A DNA stretch of 64,000 nucleotides from Pseudoscleropodium purum (lineage: Eukaryota > Streptophyta > Bryopsida > Hypnales > Brachytheciaceae): NCBI GenBank assembly GCA_963969395.1, contig OZ017804.1:14136001-14200000 (forward strand), written 5' to 3'. How positions within the stretch are numbered: the first letter of the stretch is position 1; each line of letters opens with the position of its first letter. Of the stretch, positions 33,491-45,410 are shown piece by piece. Both the position numbers and the translations under genes were made by a program. A model generated the notes under the pieces. That model ran no database searches, was not told the origin of the DNA, and saw only the letters and a list, made by a program, of their open reading frames with translations.

Positions 33491-36200
33491 ATTTTATAAT
33501 GTAATAAAATATAACGTATATCTTTGGTGAAAATTTTAGTTTTTTTGAGTATATTTTGTATTTGAAATAAAATTTCTTCACTTTTTCCTTAAAAAGTTTA
33601 CATTAATTTCAATTTTTTTCCAAAAAACTGAAAATTTCATTACTTATATTAGACACATGAAATCATTTTTGAAAAATAAATATAATTTTTTCAATTCATA
33701 ACTAGTTGCAAAATGAAAAAAAAAAAAAAAAATGATGGACAATGAGTCAATGAGGCCTGTGAAATCAGTTGGGTCATGGGTCTATCTTTCTAGGGTTAAA
33801 GGATGGAGGGACACTTAGGTAACCATATTCCATATCCCACTCTATGAGTTTCTATTTTGTACTGCATAGACATTGAATGTGTGAAAACTTTTAATTTCCA
33901 TTTTCGCAGACAAACTCCTCACTAGGTGATGTATCTAGTAAAATGTTAAAATTTATTATTTTCAAATTTTGAGTTTCCATTTCATACAAACAACCCCAAC
34001 AATAGTGACTTATTCTATTAGTGAGGGAGAAGACTATAGACATGTCCAGAAACTTAGTGTCTTCACAAAATTCTATTTGGGTGGAAATTAATACAATATT
34101 ATGAAATTATATTTCAGAAAAATTAAATAAAAGAATTTTCACTTATAAATAAATAGCAACAAAATAAAATGCACAAAGCTAAAAAAAATTTAAGTTGTCC
34201 ACATTGTCAAAGGTTTTGTTTTTTCAAGGTTAAGATTACATGATCAATGTCTTCAACCTCCATGTGTGTCTGTTATTTTAGAGGTAGTTTGGGAAACATA
34301 AATATTACTATATGAAGGAAATAGTCCTTAAAATCAATATTTATCTTAGGTCATCATTGGTAGAGTGACTACAAAGCCTTGACCATCAATATGTTGGGGA
34401 ACTTTGAAGCAGCAAGAATTCATATTTAAAGCATGAAAAATTCCTAACTTGTTGTACTTAAACAATTTACACTCTTCATAGAAAAATCTTGTTGTTAATC
34501 TTTTATTCACCTTTACGGTGGCATTGCTCTTTATTGCAAGTGCCCTTGTCCAATATGAAGGGGATTGATCCAAATTGAAGAATTGTAAAAATTAATGTCA
34601 AAGAATATCTAGGTAATGATTCAAATATGGTAGGGTTTTTTTGCAGTTACATCCCTAAAGTCAATACTTGAAGATTTTTATTTTACTTATATATTACAAT
34701 CATTTTTTGTAGGTTCATTTTTTTAATTAGCTTACAAAAGAATATTGTGGATTGCAAGTCTAATGTGTATGGAGGTTGAAGATTCCATTGCAACTCTTCA
34801 AAAGGCAATAGAAGATGGAAAAATCTTATTTGGTTTAGAATCTCTTACTAAAGTTGCAATCTAAATGTTGAACTTGAGGTATTCTAATAATTGTATAATG
34901 TTTTTTTTAATGGATGTAGATTGAAATATATTACAGTGCTCAATTGTATAATAATCTGATTAGTGGATGTTAGTGTCAAATAATTTTGGATGAATTATTT
35001 GTTGTATATGATTGGGGCGTATAGAAATTTGAATAATACAACATCACAAAAATGGATGAAAATGTTGATTTTCAATTGGTAATGATTGTTGTCTATATTT
35101 TGATTTTTTGTCTCATTTTAAGAATTTTTAATATATTTTTATTTTAAAGAATTTTGATGTATTTGCATTCTAACAAATTGCAATACATTTCTTGACAAAG
35201 ATTGTAGAAACTTAGTGTAGTTTATAGGAAAGAAGTACATTATGAAGCAATCATTGCAAGATGTTCTAATGTAGAAAGTTATTTCAATTGTTAATATGGC
35301 ATTGATGTGTCTAATCTTGGGTGAACTTGTTAGCTGATTTGAAGACTTTGGATCATCAGTGAGTGATCTAAAATACAAAATAATATTGGTCATCATTTAT
35401 GTTTTTCTTTTTAATGTGTTGGATATTTTTTTTTTGTTTTCAAAATGTCAATTGTAATTGAATTTTGTTGTCAAGTATTTTGGTTTGATGGCAAATGAAT
35501 TGATGTTATTCTTAATTTTTTTCTAATGGTGCTAGGAGAAGGAATATGATTTCGGGTGAATAGAACTAAAGAATTTAAAGACAATGACAATATAACATAT
35601 ATTATTTTAAATGAGGACATGGTATTAATGGAATTGCCTTCAAATTTGATGCCTAAAAGATAGCATTATCTCATACATAAGTGGACAAAGTACATCAATT
35701 CTAGAAGTCCGTAGCAAATCATTTAAGTAAAATTGCATTATTTGATGTGAAATGTTTAACATTTTTTTGATGAAATTTGTTAGCTTAAAAATGCTTGAAG
35801 AACCAAAATATAGATAGTAAATGCCAAAACAAAGCTTGCTCTAACTAAAAAATGGATGATTTTCATTCAATTTTTTTGGAAGGTTTGTTGTATGTATATA
35901 TAGTACTTGAAGCATACAAAAGATGTGAATAAAATTGGCAATTCTATTGTTGTATTGAATGTGGAAAGCACAATATAGCACTATCCAATTGTATGGTTTA
36001 CATCAAGCCACTAAGGCTTCTAGATTGTCCTTTTAGAACCTTTGAGGTCATCTTGGCCTCTATCCATGTGTGGATACGTCTATCATATTTGATGATGTAT
36101 AGTATTGTGTTGCTATATCTTGCAATTTTTATGGCTAAAGCATTAGAAGAATTTTGGAGGGTCTAGAAGTTTGTTTCGGGCTTATTCCTCTGTAGTTGTT
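33490..36200. other. AT-rich intergenic DNA
   Basis: No gene recognised. A 16-bp A tract lies near 33716. A 29-codon + strand stretch near 34770-34862 (VEDSIATLQKAIEDGKILFG) looks protein-like but is isolated. Confidence 0.3.
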
Positions 36201-36204
36201 CCTC

Positions 36205-36455
36205 CAGGGTTGACAAATCAGTACGTTCGCCCCAAAATAGCATTAGTAACCTGGACGTCCGGACGTCCATCCTCACGGATGCCAGTAGACGCAGCGTCCC
36301 TCCCGCCGTCGGAAGGCGGACGAGGCGGACAGGGCGAACGGGGCGGGCGGGGCGGGGCGGACGGGGCAGACATGGCGGATGGGGCGGACAAACGAGGCGA
36401 ATGTCAACGGACGCTACGGACACAACGTCTGTGTCCGGACGTCCTGTCAACCCTG
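36205..36455 (+). mobile_element. GC-rich hAT-type MITE, copy E
   Basis: A 251-bp family member in the same orientation as C and D. It begins CAGGGTTGACAAATCAG and ends CCTGTCAACCCTG, so both termini are intact. The flanking 8-bp duplication is TGTTCCTC (36197-36204) against TGTTCCTT (36456-36463), 7 of 8 identical. The interior is a run of GGGGCGGAC/GGCGGAC words that looks locally expanded (36310-36400). It is not coding. Confidence 0.86.
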
Positions 36456-36463
36456 TGTTCCTT

Positions 36464-37085
36464 GCAGCGAGGGGAATGGCCCGCTGTTAAAATTTTGTTT
36501 TTCATAAAAAGAAAAAAAATTTAGTCTCCAAATGCAAAATTTAAAATTAATTAATTAATTAATTTTTTTGGTCAATGACGTGGTAGGGTCTCGGCCACGT
36601 CAAACCGTTGCGTCAAACTTGTTCTCTACGTTCGCAGGCTGTAATAACTTGCAAGCATTCGGAGGCCCCAAAAATCTTCTAATGGGAAACTATGCAAGAT
36701 GTAGAATAGTAAAACCAAGTGAAGAATTTTAAGTAGTAGATTGGTGAAATGCAGCTTGTTGGAATATTTGGTAGCAAATGGACAAAAATACCATAGCCAA
36801 CGGAAAGAAATGTTATGATTGTTTTAGATGAGTAAGATGACCATCATGGGTACACTTTTTTTTATTGATTTGGCTTGTAGTCTAAATATTCTTTGGGGCC
36901 AATTGAGCAACACTTCAAAAATTCATAAAAAATTCATATTTTGTTAAAAAAATAAAATCTCATGTAATTGCTATAGGCAATTGTCAAGACATACGACTAA
37001 CTACATTAAGTCACATGCGTCCATCCATCAAAGGTTATGTATGACACTAAACCATCTTACAAAGTGGGTCCCATAGGATGAATTT
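36464..37085. other. Intergenic, with a G-box-like palindrome
   Basis: TGACGTGG and CCACGTCA, separated by 11 bp (about 36577-36603), form a short inverted repeat with ACGT cores like bZIP binding sites. A run of TTAA/ATTA repeats precedes it (about 36540-36565). No gene is nearby. Confidence 0.3.
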
Positions 37086-37089
37086 ATCT

Positions 37090-37250
37090 CTGGAAAAAAT
37101 ATATGAATTTTTTATTTTCTACATATCATAAAATTTGCAAATTTTGAATTCATATTTGTAATAAGAGTCTCTAGATTAGGTAAGGAAAGGTGAAGAATAT
37201 AGAATTAACAAAGCACAAAATAGGGGGATTTTTATTACAATTATTCCAAA
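37090..37250 (+). repeat. Solo arm of the 22.14-22.77 kb foldback family
   Basis: Matches the right arm of the foldback ('gaattcatatttg', 'agcacaaaatagggggattt'), with no inverted partner seen to its left. Confidence 0.5.
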
Positions 37251-38950
37251 GAACACAATTCCCATTCTATAGGGCCCACTTTGTAGGAAAGAATTAGACA
37301 TCCTACAAAGATTATTACTTAAATACATCTTATATAATTGAAAAAAAGGATCAAAAGCTGAGAAAATCAAACTATACATAGAAATTCTGAGATGCAATGT
37401 TGTGTTGAGAGCATTTGCCTTAGGAAATCACAAAATTTTTGGCTACAACCAGAAATAGCTTGGGAATGAAGGAAGTTATGAGATGATAAAAACAAATGAA
37501 CCCGTCACTTGTAGATTCACCCTACTAACAATCAACAAAGTAATAAAGAAGATGAATATGAATGAACTTGTTACAACAAATTCACCCTCTAAATTATTAG
37601 AATTCAAAACCAAAAGTTGTAGTTGTAGTTGTGTCAAACCTTTGATCTTGAACATCAAATCTTCTAAACCATCGTTGAACTATTATCTGTTGATCTATTC
37701 TGTATTAGCTAGCTCTAAATGGGTATAAGAGTTAAAGTGTGTGATAGATCCTACGGCTTCGGACGAGTAAAGTGAAACAACAAAACCATGAACTGAACCG
37801 TTCAAAAGATTGACTCCTAAACTTTCAAATTCTTGGTGACCAGCTTTAAGAACCAAGCTTCACCATGAAAACAAACAAATCTCGACCATGTAGGCTATTA
37901 ACTCCACTTTGTCACCTAGTCTTGCCTATATAAGCCATTAACCCCACTTCATCATTCACGATACAAAATGAAGCTAGCGTTGGTATATCCGAAACTGCCT
38001 ATAATAACAAATTTTATAAAGCTACAAACCACGTACACACATACAAATTTTTAAAACTTTCTTCAATCTCCAACTTCAACCTCCTATTCTCAAGTTGAAC
38101 TTTGGATGAGTGCCACCATTGTTCTATAATTCCAAATGAGGTGAGTAATAGATTTTTAAAGAGATAATACAAATTTCTACTTCTTCTTTAAATTTCAAGT
38201 AATTCTAAATTTTTATTCAACTTTTATGGCCCTCTACAATTTTGGCCTTGAGAAAAGAAGGGCAACAGACCCTCTTTTACTTCCACACTCACAATTCATT
38301 TATACAAATTCAAAATAGAATGAGTGGTATTTTTATAGAAAGTTAACACAATTTACTACACTTCCTCTAAATTTCATTGCAAACCAAGAACCTATCTGTT
38401 TTTAATGATCGGTCGAAGTCTCTGCCTTTCAATTTTAAAGGCAACAAACTTCTCCCTACTCAAACTAACACAACTTTTGATTTACAACTTCAAATCAAGC
38501 AAATGAGATCAATTTAAAAACTACACACTATAATATATAACTCTTTCAAATTTCATTTCAAAATTTTTCAAACTTACAACACAATGAATCTTCAAACATT
38601 TGAATCCTCTCTAAACTCATAACAGAAAAGAAGATAAATACTATCTACTTTTTTCTTCACCTTATTTTCACTTTAACCACATAAGCAAATGGGGTCAACC
38701 CTTAATTCACTCTCAAAGCTACGACATCAATAATTAAGCACTTATTTGGTTTTATAACTATCTCTTTATCTTTATCTTTGAAAAAAAATTCATTTCAAGT
38801 TCATTTAAAAGGCAAACTATTTGAATATTTTCCTCATACTACTTCACAAATACAAAATCATTGTAAGAAATCATTTTAACTATGAAATGAAGAACTAAAA
38901 TCCAACATATATTTAATAAAGGTAAAAAAACTAGAGCTCCGATCAATATA
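37250..38950. other. AT-rich, G-poor intergenic DNA
   Basis: No gene recognised. The + strand is poor in G from about 37.95 to 38.95 kb, like 51.85-52.7 kb, which precedes another copy of the same downstream repeat, so both may be the body of one old element. Confidence 0.35.
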
Positions 38951-38959
38951 TCACTTTAT

Positions 38960-39545
38960 CTACAAGAATTTGAGAATGTATTTGACAATAGTAGCAACAT
39001 AATCGGCATGATTCGCTTTAGATAAAGGATTGACTGGCCCTTTTAATCATCGTTAGTAACCACGACTCCCTTCGATAGGCCTCACTATGCAATAATACTG
39101 CTCGTTGTTTAAACTTTTAAAACATGCTTTGAATGTGACTTTACGGTTGCTAAACTCAACACATCCAACTTATAATAAATCACCAATGTTCGAGCGTTAC
39201 ATTGAAGATTATTTTACCATCGTTTCTTCAAGCAAGGTTATTTCGGTGGTCGAGATGACCCAGCTTCGTCTTCTGGTCGCCCATGTAGCAATGAAAGATC
39301 CAATGGCAGTTGTGGCTGATCCAATAGTTGTGATAAAGAAAATTCAAATTCATGTTTCAGTTGAAATTCTTCATCTTGAGATTCAGAAAAATGAATCATT
39401 TTCTATATAGTTGTTTATAACGATAGAAAAAAGACATCACTTTGAAGTCATTTCAAATAATATCATCTTCTTTAGAATGTTACAAACATTCAAACCTATT
39501 TAAATAATGTGAATGTACATATTCTATATAATGTTTAGATTTGCA
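38960..39545 (-). repeat. Dispersed repeat with conserved peptide, copy 2
   Basis: Parallels 5.75-6.7 kb and 52.74-55.53 kb. The - strand encodes SNRKVTFKACFKSLN, then NEQYYCIVRPIEGSRGY (about 39050-39165), the same signature as the other two copies. This is the only copy not split by a later insertion. The 101-codon + strand frame over it is a shadow. The protein family is unknown to me. Confidence 0.55.
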
Positions 39546-40225
39546 GCACGATAGTGAGTTTGACATTCAAGAAATTTCAAAATGACTATCGCTCCAGGCC
39601 ATAAAATTAACATAAATCTCAATCTCTAATCAGGACGCAAAATAAATTAGTACAAGTATTAATGTAAAAATCTCATACACCAAAATTCATCATAAACCAC
39701 ACACAATGCAAACCAAAAACTTCACTTAGGCTATTTATAACCAAAAAACACTACTTTTTGTTACTACGCCTATTTACTATTTCTAGACTGGTTAGATTTT
39801 CATATGTTCTTGTTAGCAAGTGAAAAGAAGTTCCAACTCACTAGAAAACATGGCATTTGAATAATGTATGTAAAAGTTATTAAGGAACAAAGTTTGGTTC
39901 TAAAAATATTTTTTCCACATAGGTACAGAACTAACTCTAGAGATGTGTACATAGTGTAGATGGCAGTTTAAGGTCAGTGGCACATTTGGGTGTATCTACC
40001 TTACATCAAATTTGTACGGTTATATGAGATGAAACTGACCACATAAATAATACAAAATCAAAGTTTTATAGAGAAGCTTTACTTGAGATGTTAAAGAAAA
40101 ACACAAGTGAGTAGTGGTTGCAAAAGATAATTACGTTGCAAGGCAATAGGTTTGACAAGTGTATGCAAATCATTTGTGGAATTCTAAGGGGTGAAGAAAA
40201 AGTGTCCATAGTCAAGAGAGAGAAA
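39545..40225. other. AT-rich intergenic DNA
   Basis: No gene or repeat recognised. Confidence 0.4.
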
Positions 40226-40229
40226 GGTA

Positions 40230-40830
40230 TTCCTAGCTAAAGGAGTGCTAGTATGTGAGCATAGAACCTATGAGCCCATGAGCTTAGAAGTTTAGATCAT
40301 GAAATGTTTTTTGAGGCTTATAGAAAACTATTTCAAGGTTGTTCTCGAAGTTGTAAACTAGCTACTATTGGCCAAAATATTAAATAATCAAAAAATAATT
40401 TTTTTGTTTAATTTTTTTCTAATTTTCATTTTTTTCCATTTAAATTATTTTCATGAAAAAACTTTAAAACTATTTTAAAATATCAATAATAATATAAAAT
40501 ATTTTTAAAATATAAAAAATAATTAAATAATATTATTTGATGTGCCATTTTTTTGATCACGTTAGATTTATGATGTGGCAATGTTCCCATGTTCCGGGAT
40601 TGTCCGAGAACTCGTGGTCTTCTAAAAGCCTTAAAAACATAAAATGTACAGATACTTTCTGTGATTATAGGTGTCTATGTTGTAAATACCTAAATTATAG
40701 TCTTTCCATGTTATAGAATACCTATATTATAGGTCAATATGTTATAAACACCTTCAAGTGTTTGTAGGTACATACCTACAACTAGATTCAAGGCTTAGAG
40801 GCTTACGCTCAAGCATTGTTGTCTTTAGTC
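40230..40830. repeat. 'GCTAKTATGTGAG' family repeat, copy 3
   Basis: Starts 'gtgctagtatgtgagc', identical to the left end of the 22.35-kb copy, and later contains 'ataggtgtctatg' and 'cctatattataggt'. The right end is degenerate. It is longer than copy 1, with AT-rich filler (40370-40560). Confidence 0.45.
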
Positions 40831-42360
40831 ATGGCCCAACAAAAGTCCATAGCCATCATTTGGTGGATGTTGACTAGAAATTGTCTTCTCAAACTTGGAA
40901 TTTTCTTTATTGATTACAGTTGTTGCTATTGACTAGGTATCACCTTTCAATTTATTCATAATGTCTTTGTTCAATCCTTTAACCCTATAAGCAGTCTCCA
41001 AACCTAATAGTTCTGATGGATGACTCTATTGTTAATTGTAGAAACAAATAATACACCTATTGGTCCAACAATTAGAATATTTTGATGACTACCTTGGTCA
41101 TGGAGGGTTGCATCTTTCAAGGGTTAACAATTGAATCTTTTATTTAATTTTTTTTATATGTTGAGCTATTATGATGAGGTATGGACATTGGCTTTGATTT
41201 AATAACAAATAGCCAAATATGGAGTAGGAATTACAAGGTGTGATACGCCTATAGTGTATTTTATATTCAAGATTATATTGCCTAAGAAAATTTTCAAAGA
41301 AAAAACTTATATTTTTGACAATTTTATATTCCATTGTCATATATTGTAATATACTACAATTTTTTTGGTTACCATGACCTTGAAGTTGTCTTCAATATTA
41401 TGTCTATTCATTTTTTGAAATGCAAAAGTTCTTTTGTTGCAATTTTTGCTACTTGGTCGACCTACTAATTAGCCTTAAGAATGATAATGGTTTAAAAAAG
41501 CCCTCTAAAATATCTTTCTAGTTTAATTTTAAGGCCTCATAGCAAAAAGTGATCCATTGTAGCCTAACAATGTTTCATTTATTCAACTATGATAGTATAC
41601 AACATATACATGTTGAAAATGGGGCCTTTAGATTGATAGTTACAATAGATGTTCACAATATGAATGTAGAGAAATGAAGAGCATGTTCAAAATTGTGTCC
41701 AAACATTTCCTTGACATTTTTTTAGTCACTTTTGAGAGAATTTTTACTCCCTTCCTAATTAGTTAATTATTTATCTATGCAACTTCATAATTAATATTAT
41801 TTATCCATTGTTTATCATTTTTGAGAGGTTGGGTGGAGGCTTTTGCATTCCTTAAAATGTAAGGCACATCCACTGAAACATCAGTCAACCTTCTAAGGCC
41901 TCCAATAGGGTAGAAAATGCATGGAAAGAGCACGAAGTTAAATTAGAACCCTCCATGTATCTTATGGAAGGATATCCAAATTTTTTATAATTGCGAAAGA
42001 AAGGTGGTTAATCCTTAAATGTTAGCCCTTGATTGAAGTGCTTGATTTTTAAGGAATCTTGAGGATTAAATTTCCATTCCTAAACTACAAGCAATGTTTT
42101 TTATACCATTTTTTTAGTCTCCTAAAGATGAATTTATTAAGTTAACTTTTGGATTTTGAATTGTGATTTGAATATGTTTTGTTCCGTTAGAAACTTTGTT
42201 AGTGAATATTTGAATAATAGTGTTGAAATTGCTTGGTGCTTTGACATTGGTGAAATCTCAACATTGATTGGTCATTTGTACAAGCTTCATGATACCCACA
42301 TAAAAAAGCTTCTAAAAATCCAAGATTGGGCTTTCATACTAGGACCTAAAATGTCATTTA
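40830..42360. other. AT-rich intergenic DNA
   Basis: Only short frames (41140-41340 - and 42156-42395 +) without motifs. Confidence 0.35.
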
Positions 42361-42365
42361 AGGAT

Positions 42366-42588
42366 CACTACAAGAGAAAGGGGTGTTTTAAGTGATTTTT
42401 TAAGTATAGTCCTAAACATAAGATTTTAAGTAATGACCATTGAGGAGATTTTTAGCAAAATTTTACTGAAAACACATGTATTTCTAGTAAATTTTTGCTG
42501 AAAATTTTCTTGACAGTCATTACTTAAAATCTAATGTCTAGGACTATACTTAAAAAACTCACATAAAACACCCCTTTCTCTTGTAGTG
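42366..42588. mobile_element. CACTA-type MITE
   Basis: A 223-bp element with long, near-perfect terminal inverted repeats. The left end CACTACAAGAGAAAGGGGTG pairs with the right end CACCCCTTTCTCTTGTAGTG; inner blocks 'aagtatagtccta'/'taggactatactt' and 'taagattttaagtaatgac'/'gtcattacttaaaatcta' pair too, so it is almost a full foldback. It is flanked by an exact 3-bp duplication GAT (42363-42365 and 42589-42591), as expected of CACTA/EnSpm. No coding sequence. Confidence 0.85.
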
Positions 42589-42604
42589 GATAAACCTTTA
42601 GAGA

Positions 42605-43050
42605 ATATTTTGGACATTTTTTGTTTGATAGATGACTTCATCTAAGGTTGTAAGATGGAAAAAAAAACATTTTTTCATCCATTTTTTTGTTTTGAAGTTG
42701 CTTGAGTACATTTTCACTTAATAGTATATAGCAAATTTCCTCATTGTGGTGTTGTTGAATTTTCTAAAGATGAAGATGCTTAATCCACAAATCACATTTA
42801 TAGTGTATTTTGGTCATTTCTTAGTATTTACTCGTAATTTGAATTTTAGCCATAAAAATTATATTTTTTGAACTTAACTCCAACTAATGAAATGAATCTT
42901 AGTAAGTTCCATTTCTACTCCAATTGAAAATTTTGTAAAATTTGTAAATTTCAATATTTTATAGCATTATGAACTTTGGACTTGTAACAATGCCAGTTTG
43001 TTAATTTTCTAATTTTAGAGTGACATGATAACTTTGGTTTATACTATGAT
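42605..43050 (+). repeat. Dispersed repeat shared with 33.04-33.49 kb
   Basis: Second copy of the repeat described at 33.04 kb, same orientation. Shared blocks include 'gatgacttcatctaagg', 'cacaaatcacatttatagtg' and 'ttagagtgacatgata'. Confidence 0.6.
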
Positions 43051-43059
43051 GTAAAAACC

Positions 43060-43580
43060 AAATTCTTAGTCACTCATAACTTCTTGGATTGATATAAAAT
43101 TTTAGCCTCACAAACTAGAATAGAATGCAAAATTCTTGCAAGAAAAATTATTGAAAATGAACACTATATGGAGAAGAAACAAGCTGCCAAAGTTTACTAT
43201 AATCCAAAAATGTTGCGATTTTGAACTTCAAATTGCTCCTAAACATTCAAAGAAATTGAGATTGATCTGAAAATTTTATCACAATAACTAGATTGAAAGA
43301 GGAACATAATCCAACAAATTTGATTGAAAACGAACATTTGATGAAGTAGATATCTACCCTCGAAGTTGCAGCCATCAAATGCAGTTTGGTGAGCTCAAAT
43401 TGAACCTATGAACTTCAATTGGCTTTCAGACAATCGATTCATCTTGAATTGATCTGAAAATTTTACCACACAAACTAGAAGAGAGAGCACAAGTTTCACA
43501 ACAAGTTTTATTGAATTTGGACATCGGATGCAAAAATTACAGCACTTTCAATTGGACTTAAAACTATGTGAGAACACTTT
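43060..43580 (+). repeat. Degenerate ~180-bp tandem repeat, three units
   Basis: The phrase 'attgatctgaaaatttta' with a following 'cacaaactagaa' occurs at 43088, 43261 and 43448 (spacings 173 and 187). Each unit ends with a variant of 'gaaaatgaacat...gatgaag'. Such units are common inside long LTRs of plant retrotransposons; no LTR boundary was found here. Confidence 0.55.
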
Positions 43581-43599
43581 GGGTCCCCTTAGGCGATGA

Positions 43600-45400
43600 T
43601 AGGTTAACTTACTTCTGCGGCACCAAATGATATGCATACTGATATTGGAGAGGCAAAAGAAAAACAATGCGGAACAATTTCTGAGGAATCTGCATCGAGA
43701 AACAAAATGGACTTATTGCTGCGGTGTTTGTCTCTGTTGCGGATTCTACTGAACGTAGGCAAGAGCCTGGACTAATTTTAGGTGCAGCACTAGCTGTCTG
43801 TATTCCCCTGCGATGTACAGTACATTAACATTGTTTACAGTCAACAGACCTGTTTATCTTAACTGAATAACTGACAATCTATAACTTAAAATCTGGGTCA
43901 CAGTAAAATGGTCCATGAAGTTGGAGATTTGTGCTGACGCATCCAGGAAGCAAACGCGGATAGCTTAGATGCCACCACCCATGATTGCCACCACCATCTC
44001 CAACTGATAAGTCTCGTACCCTGCCACCAATTAACCTTCCTACCAGCTTTCAGCAGCAATCAACTGAAATTCAGCACTTGCAAATGAATGAATGAACATT
44101 ATATTCTGGCTAAACGTGACGCCTGATTGCGTGCACGCAGGGAGCGTTGATCCTGAATAGCTTGGAACATACGTCAGTTATCTTCTACGGAGAATGTCGC
44201 TACCAGACAAGCGTTAAAGCAATAGAAACAGCGACATAATGCAGCCATATGTTACTTTAAAAACTCGAACTTATTGCATAGAAGAAGGCGGAGAATAGTC
44301 ATGTTGGCACCATCGTGAATGAAGTGCGTGTTTGTACGTTGGGGGATCATGGTTCTACTGTCTACAGTACAGTAGGCCACATGCACCTATGGAAGGGAGT
44401 ACGTAAGTTCCTCCTCCCTTGCACAGGGAGACCTATACGAACGTAGCACGAGCTGCCTAGCTAGGAAAGCACCGACATGTTTCGTGTGGTACAAGAGAGT
44501 TGGAGAACACTTGGGCTTCCTGGCAACCCAGGATAGATTGGCTTCAAGTGTTTTTTTGACACTTTCCCAGAACTAAGGTAGGACAACATCACTGGTTGGG
44601 TGGACTGTTGGGTGGATTATAGTGGTATATATTGCATGTAATCACGTGCACGTTCGCTGTTTCTTTGGAAGTGTCCAAACATTCGAACCGACACCCCCCC
44701 ACCCCCACCCGCCCAAGAATTTAGTTTCGCGAAGTCTGCACTATAATCTGAAAGATGTATAGGGATCACCCAATTCTAGGTCAAGGTGTGGATATTAACT
44801 GCAAGTTCGACGCAACTACGTACCTGTGAATGATTGAGCCTCCAGTCTGCGATGATGCTCTTAAGTCTTTTGATCAGCACGAAGACTTTGAACAATTTTG
44901 TTGTCAAGATCTTCCGTAAAGCTTATCAATCTCAAGAATTGGTGTCAGTAATGGTGCGCAGTTCTTTGGGGACTCTGCAGCCAGCAGGCGTGGACCTGAG
45001 TCTTCTAAATCGGAATAGTGTTGACGACTGTCGTTGAAAACTTTATGCCACTGTTTACAAAAGTGTGAGTGTTGACCTCTGCTCAAGGTGGTTCTTCTGT
45101 CATGCGTCTAAGCCACGAAGCGCAGCAGCTGGCTGACCTTGACTGATTTCTGTAGCGCTTTTCGGGGCTCAGATCAACAGTTGCCATTGAAATTCCTCAA
45201 TCCCCACCCCTGCCCAGCTTTCTCAGTGTGTTTCACAGCCACAGATTCGGAATTCAAACGGGGTTGAAAGTACAGAGAAGAAAAAAGGTTCTAAAAAAGG
45301 ATGTCAATGGCGGAAGGGGCCAGGAAAAGGATTTAGCCTTGCTGGTTACCCGTACATCATACGAGTGACCGAGTGAAACGTGCAGACTTATTGCAAAATA
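43600..45400. other. Gene-like island, unassigned
   Basis: Balanced composition starts abruptly at about 43.6 kb. Frames at 44834-45037 + and 44904-45086 - overlap; another + frame in the same place gives DDALKSFDQHEDFEQF and SRIGVSNGAQFFGDSAASRR, which look protein-like but match nothing I know. No splice model could be made. Confidence 0.3.
44694..44714 (-). other. G-quadruplex-forming tract
   Basis: The - strand reads GGGCGGGTGGGGGTGGGGGGG: four G runs of three or more separated by single bases, a canonical intramolecular quadruplex pattern. Confidence 0.6.
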
Positions 45401-45410
45401 TAAAAGCCTG

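Noticed and set aside
34770..34862. VEDSIATLQKAIEDGKILFG as part of a host protein
   Set aside because: Only about 30 codons, no splice context or neighbouring exon, and surrounded by AT-rich repeat DNA.
42156..42395. 79-codon + frame next to the CACTA MITE
   Set aside because: Its last codons run into the MITE, and there is no motif or conservation with the related 33-kb repeat.
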